From the NCBI GenBank assembly GCA_947652605.1, contig OX393576.1, positions 65,200,966-65,264,965 of the forward strand: a stretch of 64,000 bases of DNA, in the 5' to 3' direction. The translations under genes were made by a program, and so were the position numbers. The notes beneath the pieces are model-generated. The model was not told where the DNA came from and did not search any database. It saw only the letters and a list, made by a program, of their open reading frames with translations. Of this stretch, positions 13,501-26,637 are shown piece after piece (positions within the stretch are counted from its first letter, which is position 1; every line of letters begins with the position of its first letter). The DNA is from Elmis aenea (lineage: Eukaryota > Arthropoda > Insecta > Coleoptera > Elmidae).

Positions 13501-14468
13501 TACTTTGTCCTTTTCAAATTTTCAGGGGGGGGATTTATCCCCCTAATCCTCCCCTTGCGTACGCCACTGAACTAGATAGTAAAGGCTTAATTTCTACTTC
13601 TGGTAATATAAAAGTATTTCAATTTTTACTCGAAGTTCGAATAATTGTTTCAGAATTTTTCCTCTTGAAAGTCATATGAGAATGTAACAATACCTGTTTA
13701 TGGGGTGGACCCATTCCTTACACATTTTGTTCAGGATACCCTCTTTGAATATGGTTTACTATTTGTACACACTGATTTAAAATATCATGTAAATTTTCTA
13801 TTATTTTCGAATATGCCTAAAATCATTTTACCAGTTTCTCGCTTTGGCGTGAGATAGCAGCTATCATTAAAAATTTAACACAATATTGTGTCGTGGGTCG
13901 TGGCCCATAGGTTGAAAAACGCGTTGGTATATGGTAAACCATTTTTATTTTTAATTTGTAGATGTCTCAAGCCCTGTATCATGCCATGCCTTCCTCACTA
14001 GTGATAGTGGATGAATTTGGCAGAGGAACAGATGATACCGATGGGTTAGCTTTATTAATAGGAGCCATTAAACACTTTTTAAACGGCCCAAAATTAAGCC
14101 CCCATGTGTTAGTCTCAACACACTTTGAAAATATTTCAAATTATTTATCCGAGTTGCCGTCAATAGACTATATGAAAATGGACCATGAGTTAGACAAAAA
14201 TGGACAACTTGTTTATTTGTATAAAATTGTAGAAGGTGTATCTACAAGTTTTGCTGTTAAGGTTGCATCTGTAGTTGGACTGGACAGTTGTATTATACAG
14301 CGTGCTGAAGAAACACTGGAAACTTTATGTGATCAACAAGCCATTTGCCCGGTACTACAGAAATACAATCAAGAATGTGGTACAAACACCGAAGATGACT
14401 TTGATTTTTTTACTAATTTGAGCATACCAGATCTTGATAAATCCGAATCCGAATTGGAATCTGAATGA
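7583..14468 (+). CDS. Msh5: MutS homolog 5 (meiotic crossover factor), 12 exons, complete
   Basis: Msh5 partners Msh4 to form a clamp that stabilises meiotic recombination intermediates in the nucleus. Exons: 7583-7816, 7877-8102, 8170-8398, 8830-9006, 9065-9203, 9269-9331, 9387-9588, 9650-9840, 10900-10945, 10999-11137, 11188-11554 and 13962-14468. All junctions are GT-AG and join in frame to 839 aa, the usual family length (about 830). The N-terminal VLCILWKNSKLGAAYY block, the RLDFIEF clamp/core region and the CSVVYIPEMGYL region match Msh5 order rather than Msh2-4 or Msh6. The ATPase domain has Walker A GPNASGKS at residues 609-616 and Walker B VIVDEFGRGT near 685-694, then STHF. No mismatch-binding N-terminal domain is present, as expected. 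AATAAA lies at 14505-14510. Eight introns are 50-67 bp; introns 3, 8 and 11 are longer, and 8 and 11 are expanded by repeats. Confidence 0.93.
9864..10653. repeat. foldback repeat in Msh5 intron 8
   Basis: An imperfect palindrome has outer tips ACAGGGCGAGTCAC / GTAACTCACTCTGT and inner tips CAGGGTGCTCC near 9987 and its complement near 10520. The two outer segments (9864-9985 and 10525-10653) match each other in reverse. The centre also contains a GATAACCGAGATACCCTGTA box near 10310-10340 and a second CACCCTGT at 10350, so more than one element may be nested. It is non-coding and makes up most of the 1059-bp intron. Confidence 0.8.
11848..12600. repeat. two direct copies of a CAGGGTGTTTCTTAAA repeat in Msh5 intron 11
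   Basis: The first copy (about 11848-12200) begins with TACAGGGTGTTTCTTAAATATTG. The second (about 12270-12600) repeats the same body: TTCGGG, CCTTATCGA, the CCCTTAGACGTC line, GGAGATGTGCAGGA and the CACAAG-GGCTGAAAAGT segment. A foldback version is at 32725-33590 in a chaoptin intron. ORFs crossing it (for example 11945-12208 and 32879-33067) resemble each other only because the repeat is shared. Confidence 0.75.
13181..13569. mobile_element. hAT-like MITE (389 bp) with perfect 8-bp target duplication, Msh5 intron 11
   Basis: Inverted ends CAGTGGCATATGCA and the complement of TGCGTACGCCACTG are flanked on both sides by aactagat (13173-13180 and 13570-13577). The 8-bp duplication and short inverted ends fit the hAT superfamily. 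Both subterminal regions carry G-runs or C-runs. The interior has no transposase. Related truncated G-run fragments are seen at about 15050-15235 and 29070-29135. Insertion in an intron would leave the Msh5 reading frame unaffected. Confidence 0.85.
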
Positions 14469-14739
14469 TTATTGTAAATGTTTTGTATTTGTCTAAACCG
14501 ATTAAATAAATTCTGTCTAGTTTTGAAGTATTAGTGCATTATGTAAAGGCAAAAAATGAAAATTACAAGTTTTAAGTAATATGTGTGCAGGCAACGCATT
14601 TTCCATATGTTTTTAGAAATAATTATTAATTCAATTAAATAAAAAAGTTCATACCTCAAATTTTGAATTTTAGCTGTAACTTTCCCATTTACAATAATTA
14701 TCTTAATATATTTTAAATATTAAATTAATGAATCAACAG

Positions 14740-15010
14740 CGATTGTATAGGGTGGCCTATTTTCAATCAAGGGAGATTATCTCGGTTATCATCAGAGATA
14801 GAAAAAAACTAAGTATGTAGTTTCAATTACTTTTTTCGAGAGGAATTTATTGCCATGAACAGATTTTTGATATCTTTTTTAATTTCCGAAATATAGCCAA
14901 AAACCGATTTTTGACTATTTTCAAAAATGTTAAATATCTCGCTTAAACGAAACGATAGAGAAAAACTTTAAAGACATTTTTGGCATTGCTTTTTGTCCTT
15001 AATAAGACCG
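14740..15010. repeat. single-arm repeat with GGGTGGCCTATTTTC tip
   Basis: It begins at a TAGGGTGGCCTATTTTC tip, followed by an ATCTCGGTTATCATCAGAGATAG box, and runs through AACAGATTTTTGATATC and CGAAATATAGCCAAAAACCG. The same body is at 36743-37190 and in the centre of the Msh5 intron 8 foldback. It lies between the Msh5 and GST 3' ends. No coding potential is visible. Confidence 0.7.
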
Positions 15011-15049
15011 ATATTCAATTTTTTTTTCACTCATAAATATTGATATATT

Positions 15050-15235
15050 ACACCCATGGGCGTCCGCAGAAAATTTTCCAGGGGGGGCAAAGCATAGAGA
15101 CAAACAATAATATATATAAATTGTAATTTAATTTTTTTATTTTTGTGATTTGTTTTTACAAGTACTATTTTTACTCGATTTCAAGGGGGGGCAAGTGCTA
15201 CATGTGCCTCCCCCTGCGGAAAAAGTAAGCTTTTG
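15050..15235. repeat. degenerate G-run MITE fragment
   Basis: The left side GGCGTCCGCAG...CCAGGGGGGGC and the right side GCCTCCCCCTGCGG are roughly inverted around an AT-rich centre. It looks like a decayed relative of the element at 13181-13569, without a recognisable target duplication. Confidence 0.5.
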
Positions 15236-15374
15236 ATTTATGTCAGCCAACTACATGTTGGATTTGAAAAATAACGAATAATGAACATTATGCTCATGTT
15301 AATGCTTTTATTATAGATTTATTTACATTACGTGAAACATGAAAAAATATTTAATGGAAAAACATTATGACAGG

Positions 15375-18680
<3,306 letters not shown>

Positions 18681-18684
18681 TGTA

Positions 18685-19480
18685 CACGAACCGGTTCTTA
18701 GACTTATCGCAATCTAGCAATAATTTATGGCGACCGGTTCTTAGACTTATCGCCATCTGTGGGATTAATTACGGAATTAGTTACCGGCCTCAGACGGTTT
18801 TATATGGGAGTTTCCCAACCTGTGTAGTAGACCGTGGTCTTACGCAACCACGTGTTCTGTGGCAAGCACGCAACGGATCGGCTCAGCATCGATCGAATAC
18901 GGAGATTTACAGATTAGTTTTCAAACATAGAAGGTCTTCAAATATCAAAAAGGAGGACAAAATTTACAAATGTATATGTACAATAAAATTGTATATTTTA
19001 CATATGCTATTCATTCAATGTCATTAATAACTACAGCTGCAGATAACTAGTAATTTTTAGCATTAAAAAGTGTATTAATCAAATATAATAATAATTTGAA
19101 ACTTACCGCCTATGTTACTTATGATGATCAGGAACTACTTGCAAATAATTTAACGAGTGGCGTGCTAAAGTGTGATAAGTACGTACACTTGCAATGTGTA
19201 AGCAAGCTGTAAAACACTGTCATTGGTCTGTTACTGTCTGTACAAGACACTGGTATTCAATGGATACTGGCTCACTGGCCATTATTGGCGTCATAGAACG
19301 CGTCAGTAGCCACGTGGTAGTCAGTCCTGAGCACGGTCTACTACACAGGTTGGGAAACTCCCATATAAAACCGACTGAGGCCAGTAACTCTTTCCGTAAA
19401 TTAACTCATAGATGGCGATAAGTCTAAGAACCGTTCCCCATAAATTATCGCTACATGGCGATAAGTCCAAGAACCGGTTT
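18685..19480. repeat. inverted-repeat unit (CCTGTGTAGTAGACCGTG family)
   Basis: The left arm (about 18685-18850) and right arm (about 19320-19480) are reverse complements. They share AACCGGTTCTTAGACTTATCGCCAT, TATATGGGAGTTTCCCAACC and TGTGTAGTAGACCGTG. The left arm has a short internal duplication of the GGTTCTTAGACTTATCG part. The ORFs at 18680-19027 (+) and 19321-19596 (-) look alike only because they read the two arms. The right arm directly abuts the tandem array that follows. Confidence 0.75.
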
Positions 19481-22400
19481 TTGAAAACTTTAAAGAGCTG
19501 TTTTAGGTCTTTTAGAGCAAACTTTAGCTGAAAATGCATTATGTCTTTTAGATAATATAGAGACAATTGCAAACTTTCCTCAAAGACTGTAGCCAAAATA
19601 TTGTAAATTTAAGAAAATGCCATAAAATTCCATTCACACGTTTTATAAAAACATTTTAATCATTATTTCAACCAACTGAGTGTAAATAACTGTTGTTTAT
19701 AAAATAGTCGAAGGTACAAGAAAAGTTATGAACGGTTTTTAATTTTTGAAATTACCGCGTGTTTCTTAATGTAAAACTTTTCTCGATTTATGTTTTGAAT
19801 TTTGCATTTAATGAAAGTTTAGTTAAGTTTATGAGGCCAATGTTTCTTATTTTACTCTAAAAGACGTTACTAAGGCTAAAATTTAACTTTTTAAAGTCAT
19901 TTAAGATCAGCTGTTATGGTTGAATGAATGTAAACATGCTTATATACGGACATCAAATGGACGCTACATTGTTAATGAGTTAGAAGGAGATAGATTTAGT
20001 ATCGGACGTTGGATATTATATCTAGTTCAGAAATGCAAGATGTTGTTTGTCACTTTTTAACACGTTCGTTTTAACAGTCGCATATGTCTTAGCTTACTCG
20101 TCACCTCCTTTATGTGCTCCTGATACAAAATATAAGTAGAAAATGTCACCGATAGATGTCACGGCCTACACGATTTTGAATTGTATAATCATTATAGTAT
20201 AATGTATAGCAAGTTTGGCTGACGTACCCCCATAACTTAATTATTATTGTTTTCAATGAAAACCCCTATAACCTTATTTTTTGTAAATTGCAGGAAATCC
20301 TCTATCAAATGACGTTAAATACGGTGAAATATATTAGACTCGCGAGAGTAAACTTTTTTTGAAAAATATAATAGCTTTGCAATAGCTGCACCTCTTCTAT
20401 CTGCGATACAATAATATCTTGAAGAGCTGTAAAAAATAGTTTAAAGACGTTTTTGAACAAACTTAAGCTGGTAATGCATTGCTTATGTTGTTCTTAAGAT
20501 TTTTAGAAAATAGGGAGACCATTGCAAAACTGTAAATTTTTGTCAACACTTGTAAGGTTTTTGAAAACTTTGAAGAGCTGTTTTAGGTCTTTTTGAGCAA
20601 ACTTTAGCTGGAAATGCATTATGTCTTTTAGATAATATAGAGACAATTGCAAACTATCCTCAAAGACTGTAGCCAAAATATTGTAAATTTAAGAAAATGC
20701 CATAAAATTCCATTAACACGTTTTATAAAAACATTTTAATCATTATTTCAACCAACTGAGTGTAAATAAAACTGTTATTTATAAAATAGTCGAAGGTACA
20801 AGAAAAGTTATGAATGGTATTTAATTTTTGAAATTACCGCGTGTTTCTTAATAAAAAACTTTTCTCGATTTATGTTTTGAATTTTGCATTTAGTGAAAGT
20901 TTAGTTAAGTTTATGAGGCCAATGATTCTTATTTTACCCTGAAAGACGTTACTAAAGCTAAAATTTAACTTTTTAAAGTCATTTAAGATCAGCTGTTATG
21001 GTTGAATGAATGTAAAAATGCTTATATACGGACATCAAATGGACGCTACATTGTTAATGAGTTAGAAGGAGATAGATTTAGTATCGGACGTTGGATATTA
21101 TATCTAGTCCAGAAATGCAAGATGTTGTTTGTCACTTTTTAACACGTTCGTTGTAACAGTCGCATATGTCGTAGCTTACTCGTCACCTCCTTTATGTGCT
21201 CCTGATACAAAATATAAGTAGAAAATGTCACCGATAGATGTCACGGCCTACACGATTTTGAATTGTATAATGTATAGCAAGTTTGGCTGACGTACCCCCA
21301 TAACTTAATTATTATTGTTTTCAATGAAAACCCCTATAACCTTATTTTTTTTGTAAATTGCAGGAAATCCTCTATCAAATGACGTTAAATACGGTGAAAT
21401 ATATTAGACTTGCGAGAGTAAACTGTTTTTGAAAAATATAATAGCTTTGCAATAGCTGTGCACCTCTTCTATATGAGAAAAAATAATATCTTGAAGAGCT
21501 GTAAAAAATAGTTTAAGGACGTTTTTGAACAAACTTAAGCTGGTAATGCATTGATTATGTTGTTCTTAAGATTTTTAGAAAATAGGGAGACCATTGCAAA
21601 ACTGTAAATTTTTGTCAACACTTGTAAGGTTTTTGAAAACTTTGAAGAGCTGTTTTAGGTCTTTTTGAGCAAACTTTAGCTGGAAATGCATTATGTCTTT
21701 TAGATAATATAGAGACAATTATTGCAAACTATCCTCAAAGACTGTAGCCAAAATATTGTAAATTTAAGAAAATGCCATAAAATTCCATTAACACGTTTTA
21801 TAAAAACATTTTAATCATTATTTCAAGCAACTGAGTGTAAATAACTGTTATTTATAAAATAGTCGAAGGTACAAGAAAAGTTATGAATGGTTTTTAATTT
21901 TTGAAATTACCGCGTGTTTCTTAATGTAAAACTTTTCTCGATTTATGTTTTGAATTTTGCATTTAGTGAAAGTTTAGTTAAGTTTATGAGGCCAATGATT
22001 CTTATTTTACCCTGAAAGACGTTACTAAAGCTAAAATTTATTTTTTTAAAGTCATTTAAGATCAGCTGTTATGGTTGAATGAATGTAAAAATGCTTATAT
22101 ACGGACATCAAATGGACGCTACATTGTTAATGAGTTAGAAGGAGATAGATTTAGTATCGGACGTTGGATATTATATCTAGTCCAGAAATGCAAGATGTTG
22201 TTTGTCACTTTTTAACACGTTCGTTGTAACAGTCGCATATGTCTTAGCTTACTCGTCACCTCCTTTATGTGCTCCTGATACAAAATATAAGTAGAAAATG
22301 TTACCGATAGAGGTCACGTTCTACACGATTTTGAATTGTATAATGTATAGCCAGTTTGGCTGACGTACCCCCATAACTTAATTGTTTTCAATGGAAACCC

Positions 22401-22540
22401 CTATAACCTTCTTTTTTTGTAAATTGCAGGAAATCCTCTATGAAATGACGTTATAAATACGGTGAAATATATTAGACTTGCGAGAGTAAACTTTTTTTGA
22501 AAAATATAATAGCTTTGCAATAGCTGCACCTCTTCTATTT
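19478..22540. repeat. tandem array of a ~1.075-kb unit, nearly three copies
   Basis: The TTTTTGAAAACTTT...AGAGCTGTTTTAGG start recurs at about 19478, 20558 and 21631, giving unit lengths near 1080 and 1072 bp. The third copy stops at about 22540, before the final ~160 bp. Copies differ by scattered substitutions and small indels and look very similar by eye. Within each unit, the first ~90 bp (GAAGAGCTG...GCATT...GAGACAATTGCAAA) resembles a later ~110-bp stretch, an older internal duplication. A diverged single copy is at about 40040-41190. No ORF runs through the units. Confidence 0.9.
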
Positions 22541-22837
22541 AATTAGAGCGCCTGAACCGGCATTTTAATTTTTTAAGTCCACAAATACACAAACACACGT
22601 TGATACACACAATATATTTTTGGCGAAAGTCATTTGGTGGAACACCAGTTTATTATATTACTAAACGAATCACCAAAGTAGTCCAACAATTAATTAAGAA
22701 ATTATTAACAATAATATTGAGAATAAAACCAAAAATATTTTAACTCATTTTGAAGCTTTTCGTAACTAACTTAAAAGCAAGATAATTTGTACAGATGAAC
22801 TCTTTAACTAATTGTATATTTATTATATACTTATTAG

Positions 22838-23057
22838 AAGGCGTACTACGAAGAGTAAAACTAGAGAAGAAAAACCTTATGATCAACCAAATACAAATAA
22901 TAGCGTATGCTGACGATATAGCAATTATAGGGAATAAAAGAGAAGGCATGATAGAGCGATAGATCAACTAGACAAACAGGCAAAAAACTTGTTCTGGAAA
23001 TAAATGAAGAAAAAACAAAATTTGTGAGGGTAGGAAGAGAAAATATGCACACATAGA
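22838..23057 (+). pseudogene. non-LTR retrotransposon reverse transcriptase fragment (YADD)
   Basis: Translation gives EGVLRR, then IIAYADDIAIIG with the catalytic YADD at 22906-22917. After a frameshift near 22960 it gives LVLEINEEKTKFVRVGRE. This is the RT palm motif and the following LEINEEKTK block of LINE-type reverse transcriptases. Only about 70 codons remain, with stops and a frameshift, so it is a dead fragment. The LINE clade cannot be assigned from this length. Confidence 0.8.
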
Positions 23058-23280
23058 ACGATCTACTAACAAAAATAATCTCTTTTTATCACTTTTTTTT
23101 ATCATTTTTTTAATCATTTTTTTTTTATCACCTTTTCAACGCAAATGAATAATGATGTATATTTGGAGTGCATGATTTTATGGAATTGTTATCGAAACCA
23201 ATTCACTTGTAACATAATAATATTCTGAAACTATGTCACATTAGTTTTTACTCTTCTCGACAATCATTTACTTTCCGAAA

Positions 23281-24396
23281 ATGTTCCGTTGCAAAATATT
23301 TATATTTTTGTTAATCACAGCAAGTACATGTATTTTTTATTTCGTGTATTTTAACAAGACTAGTGTTGTTTCAACAAATGTATTCGAACAATATGAAACT
23401 AAGTATGTATTATATTGGAACAAGATGTTTAGTAGTGATAATTTTTATTTGGGGTTGGGTTACGAATTATTCGAACCTTGCGAATTTAAGAATTGTTTTG
23501 CAACCCATAATAAAACAATGGCTGTTGAAGAATACGACGCTGTAGTGTTTCACGGAGCCCAATATAAAATTAAGGATCATGGAATTCCTGATCACAGAAA
23601 ACCTCATCAGAGATATGTTTTCGGTGATTTGGAGGTGCCTCTGTATGGATATGGTGGTGACGATTTAGAACATTTTAAATCGTTTTATAACTGGACAATG
23701 ACTTATCGATATGATTCCGATGTTATTAGAGCTTATGGATATGTTATACCAAAATCAACTAACTACAAGCTACCAAGTATTAATTCCATCAAAAATAGAT
23801 CAAAACTTATGGCATGGTTTGTTTCGAGGTGTAAGTCTGTGAGTAGACGCGAAGATTTGGTAGATAAACTAAAGTCATATCTTAATGTCGACGTTTACGG
23901 AAGATGTGGAACTTTAAAATGTGCAAGATTTGAAGAGGACTGTTATGGATTACTAGAAAAAGATTACAAATTTTATTTATCGTTCGAAAACTCGTATTGT
24001 CAAGAATATATAACGGAAAAAGTTTACAGTGTGTTACAAAGAAATGTTGTACCTATCGTTTACGGAGCTGGCGATTACACGTTAAGAACTCCTCCACATT
24101 CAGTGATCAAGGTCGAAGATTTTAAATCAGTGGAAGATCTCGCTGGATACATCACGTTTTTAGATGAAAATCCGGTAGAGTATTTGAAATATTTTGAATG
24201 GAAGACTAAATACGTTGTCGAAACGTCCCACCAAAGTGCTGCTTGTAGTTTGTGTAAAAAACTTAATAATAAAAGTGAACCAGCAAAAGTTTACGAAGAC
24301 ATTAAAGAGTGGTGGACTAAAAATAAAAGTGGTGAACCTATATGTAAGCAAGGTAGTGATCTGCCACTAATAGGAAAGTTTATACATAAACGATGA
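23281..24396 (+). CDS. alpha-1,3-fucosyltransferase (GT10), single exon
   Basis: The enzyme transfers fucose from GDP-fucose to glycan acceptors in the Golgi, the family that makes core alpha-1,3-fucose or Lewis-type structures in insects. The 371-aa protein is a type II membrane protein: a short cytosolic tail, a hydrophobic anchor at residues 5-24, then the luminal domain. The GT10 signature is at residues 231-265, FYLSFENSYCQEYITEKV followed by a VVPIVYGAGDY block. Cysteines near the C-terminus (CSLCKK) fit the family. Asn-linked sites (NKT, NWT) are present. AATAAA at 24469-24474 follows the stop. The gene has no introns, so a retrocopy or an ancestrally intronless paralogue are both possible; no target duplication or poly-A tract was noticed. 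Which FucT paralogue it is remains open. Confidence 0.9.
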   Translation: MFRCKIFIFLLITASTCIFYFVYFNKTSVVSTNVFEQYETKYVLYWNKMFSSDNFYLGLGYELFEPCEFKNCFATHNKTMAVEEYDAVVFHGAQYKIKDHGIPDHRKPHQRYVFGDLEVPLYGYGGDDLEHFKSFYNWTMTYRYDSDVIRAYGYVIPKSTNYKLPSINSIKNRSKLMAWFVSRCKSVSRREDLVDKLKSYLNVDVYGRCGTLKCARFEEDCYGLLEKDYKFYLSFENSYCQEYITEKVYSVLQRNVVPIVYGAGDYTLRTPPHSVIKVEDFKSVEDLAGYITFLDENPVEYLKYFEWKTKYVVETSHQSAACSLCKKLNNKSEPAKVYEDIKEWWTKNKSGEPICKQGSDLPLIGKFIHKR

Positions 24397-24984
24397 ATGA
24401 AATAAGTTAGTTGATAAATTGTTGGATTAGGTATTAAAGTATTTTTTTTTGCAAGTATAAATAAGATTAATAAAAAATCACTTATCTTTCGTCGAAGGAT
24501 TTTTGTCGAAATGCAATATCAGTATCAAGTTCTGTCTCCTCATTTCAGACTGAAACTAATGGCGACTTAAGACTCCTTCCTTATTACCAGTGACAGTCTT
24601 ATTTATTTATGTACATAAATAGATAAATAAATTAGACTGCAAATGATGAAGAGCCGAATGTTAAAGTTGGTGCAAATGGGTTTTAAACTGTTTATTGATT
24701 GATCTTTGGTCTGGTTCATATTGTATAGAACGCATTATTAAGGTGTAAGCTGTAATTATATCAGCTCAAGGTTCTTTAAATTTACGGCTGATATCCATAT
24801 CAATTATACCACATAAATAACAATGTTATAATGCACATAAAAATTTATGATGCGTGATTGTCGCCTTTTGCAAGTTATTACTTTATTTTGAATATGTATT
24901 TGTTGAAAGAAACAATTTTCATTTGATGTGACGTAAATTTAAATAGCCAAGTACTAAAGTATATCCAATGTACATTTGCTTACA

Positions 24985-25245
24985 ATATTTTAAAGTATCA
25001 AAATTGTTTTGGGTAACGAAAATTTTTTAGATTGGAAAGTGGGTCGCGAAGAAAAATATTTAAAAAGCGCTTATCTACCCTAACACTTCAATAACAATAT
25101 ACCATTGTAAAACAATGGTATATTTTATATTGTTATTCAAGTTTTTGGGTAGATAAGCGCTTTTTAAATATTTTTCTTCGCAACCCACTTTACAATCTAA
25201 AAAATTTTCGCTACCCAACAAAATGTTGATACTTTAAAATGATAA
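24985..25245. repeat. compact palindromic element
   Basis: Arms of about 115 bp share ATTTTTTAGATTG, GTGGGTCGC, GAAAAATATTTAAAAAGCGC and TTATCTACCC, and flank a central CCATTGTAAAACAATGG mini-palindrome near 25110. There is no coding potential. It lies between the fucosyltransferase and a larger foldback. Confidence 0.8.
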
Positions 25246-25304
25246 TATTAACTATTCATAACCACTCATAACCTTTATTTTTGCTGTTTACACAATAGCT
25301 TTTA

Positions 25305-26070
25305 TTTTTCTGAATCCATTTATCACAGATGGTATTTTACTTCTTTATTCATTGCCAAATAAAAAAAAGTTTTTAAACAATAACCGTTATAATTCAGGTA
25401 GGCCGGTCGTTGTAGTTTATGTTGTTTCCATGACAACCAATCAACAAACTAAAAGATTTGAAAGTCTATTACTGGTCCCAATAATAAATTTGTAAAAATG
25501 AACTTTAATAACGAAGAAAAACGCGATATGCTGCGAATTTTTTATGCATTGAATAGGAATTTTATATTTTTTAGTCAACGATATGAAGAAACATGTCCAT
25601 AATAAAGAAGACAACCCTCGCACACATATTTTTGTACGTTGGACAGAAACTTGGGAAAATATGGGGCTTTAGCCAAAAATATGGCAGAAAGGTTTTAGAT
25701 GACATTGAAAAAAACAGTTTTATTACAAACATATCCGGAAAAAACCACTGCATTAAACAGAATTTTAAGTAAATTTGTATAAAGCATGTGATAACGTATA
25801 ACAAAACTTAAAAGAACAGTATAAAAAAATCGCTTCATATCGCGTTTTTCTTCGTTATTAAAGTTAATTTTTACGAATCTATTACGATGACAAGCAACGG
25901 ACTTTCAAAATTTTTAGTTTGTTGATTGGTTGTCATCGAAACAACATAAACTACAACGACCGGCCTACCTGATTTATAATGGTAATTGTTTAAAACCTTT
26001 TTTGTTAAATTTGACAATGAAAGAAGAAGTAAAATACCATTTGTGATAAATCAATGGATTCGGAAAAATA
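25305..26070. repeat. foldback element, ~230-bp arms
   Basis: The left arm (about 25305-25530) and right arm (about 25828-26070) are reverse complements. They share GGTATTTTACTTCTT, AGGTAGGCCGGTCGTTGTAG, TTGATTGG-type and CTTTAATAACGAAGAAAAACGCG blocks. The ~300-bp centre is not duplicated and has no convincing ORF. Confidence 0.8.
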
Positions 26071-26099
26071 AATTCTATTTGATTATGTAAATAGCAAAA

Positions 26100-26460
26100 G
26101 GTGCGCTCATAAGAAAAAATAAAGTTGGTTGTCATAAAACAAAAACGAGTCGATCTAGGAAAAATTTGTGACCCCCATACGATTCGGCTTAAAAAGTTGC
26201 TTAAGCAATGTTTTTGTTTTTATACATTTGTAATATTTCATACTTCAAAGGAGTTGTAGACGATTTTCAAAAATCGTATTTTTCTGTTTTTCCTAATTTT
26301 CTCGGATACCGTTTGAGATATTTCCAATTTCTCTTTGAATTATCAATTAGCACAAAATTTAGCAACTTTGCCAAATTTAATCCTATACTGTAGCTAATAT
26401 AATAAGCGAGATCCCCATGCTTAAACTCGAATTTCAAATCACCCTGTATACATTTCTAGA
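26100..26460. repeat. single-arm element ending in CACCCTGTAT
   Basis: It runs from a GGTGCGCTCATAAGAAAAAATAAAG start to the box AATAAGCGAGATCCCCATGC and the tip ATCACCCTGTATA at about 26444-26455. The end matches the right ends of the elements at 2095 and 30975. Confidence 0.65.
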
Positions 26461-26637
26461 ATAAGCACTCTTAATTAAAATTGGACAGAAAAACCGATAT
26501 TAAGTAAAGTAGTAAATATGGTAGCAGCAGAAGACGTGGGGTAATCGTACATAGATGAAGGTCGTTTAATACCAGGACTAAAATTTGTTCCATGTAAAGC
26601 GTTTAGTCTTTATTGTTTAGTGATATTGTGTAGCGAA

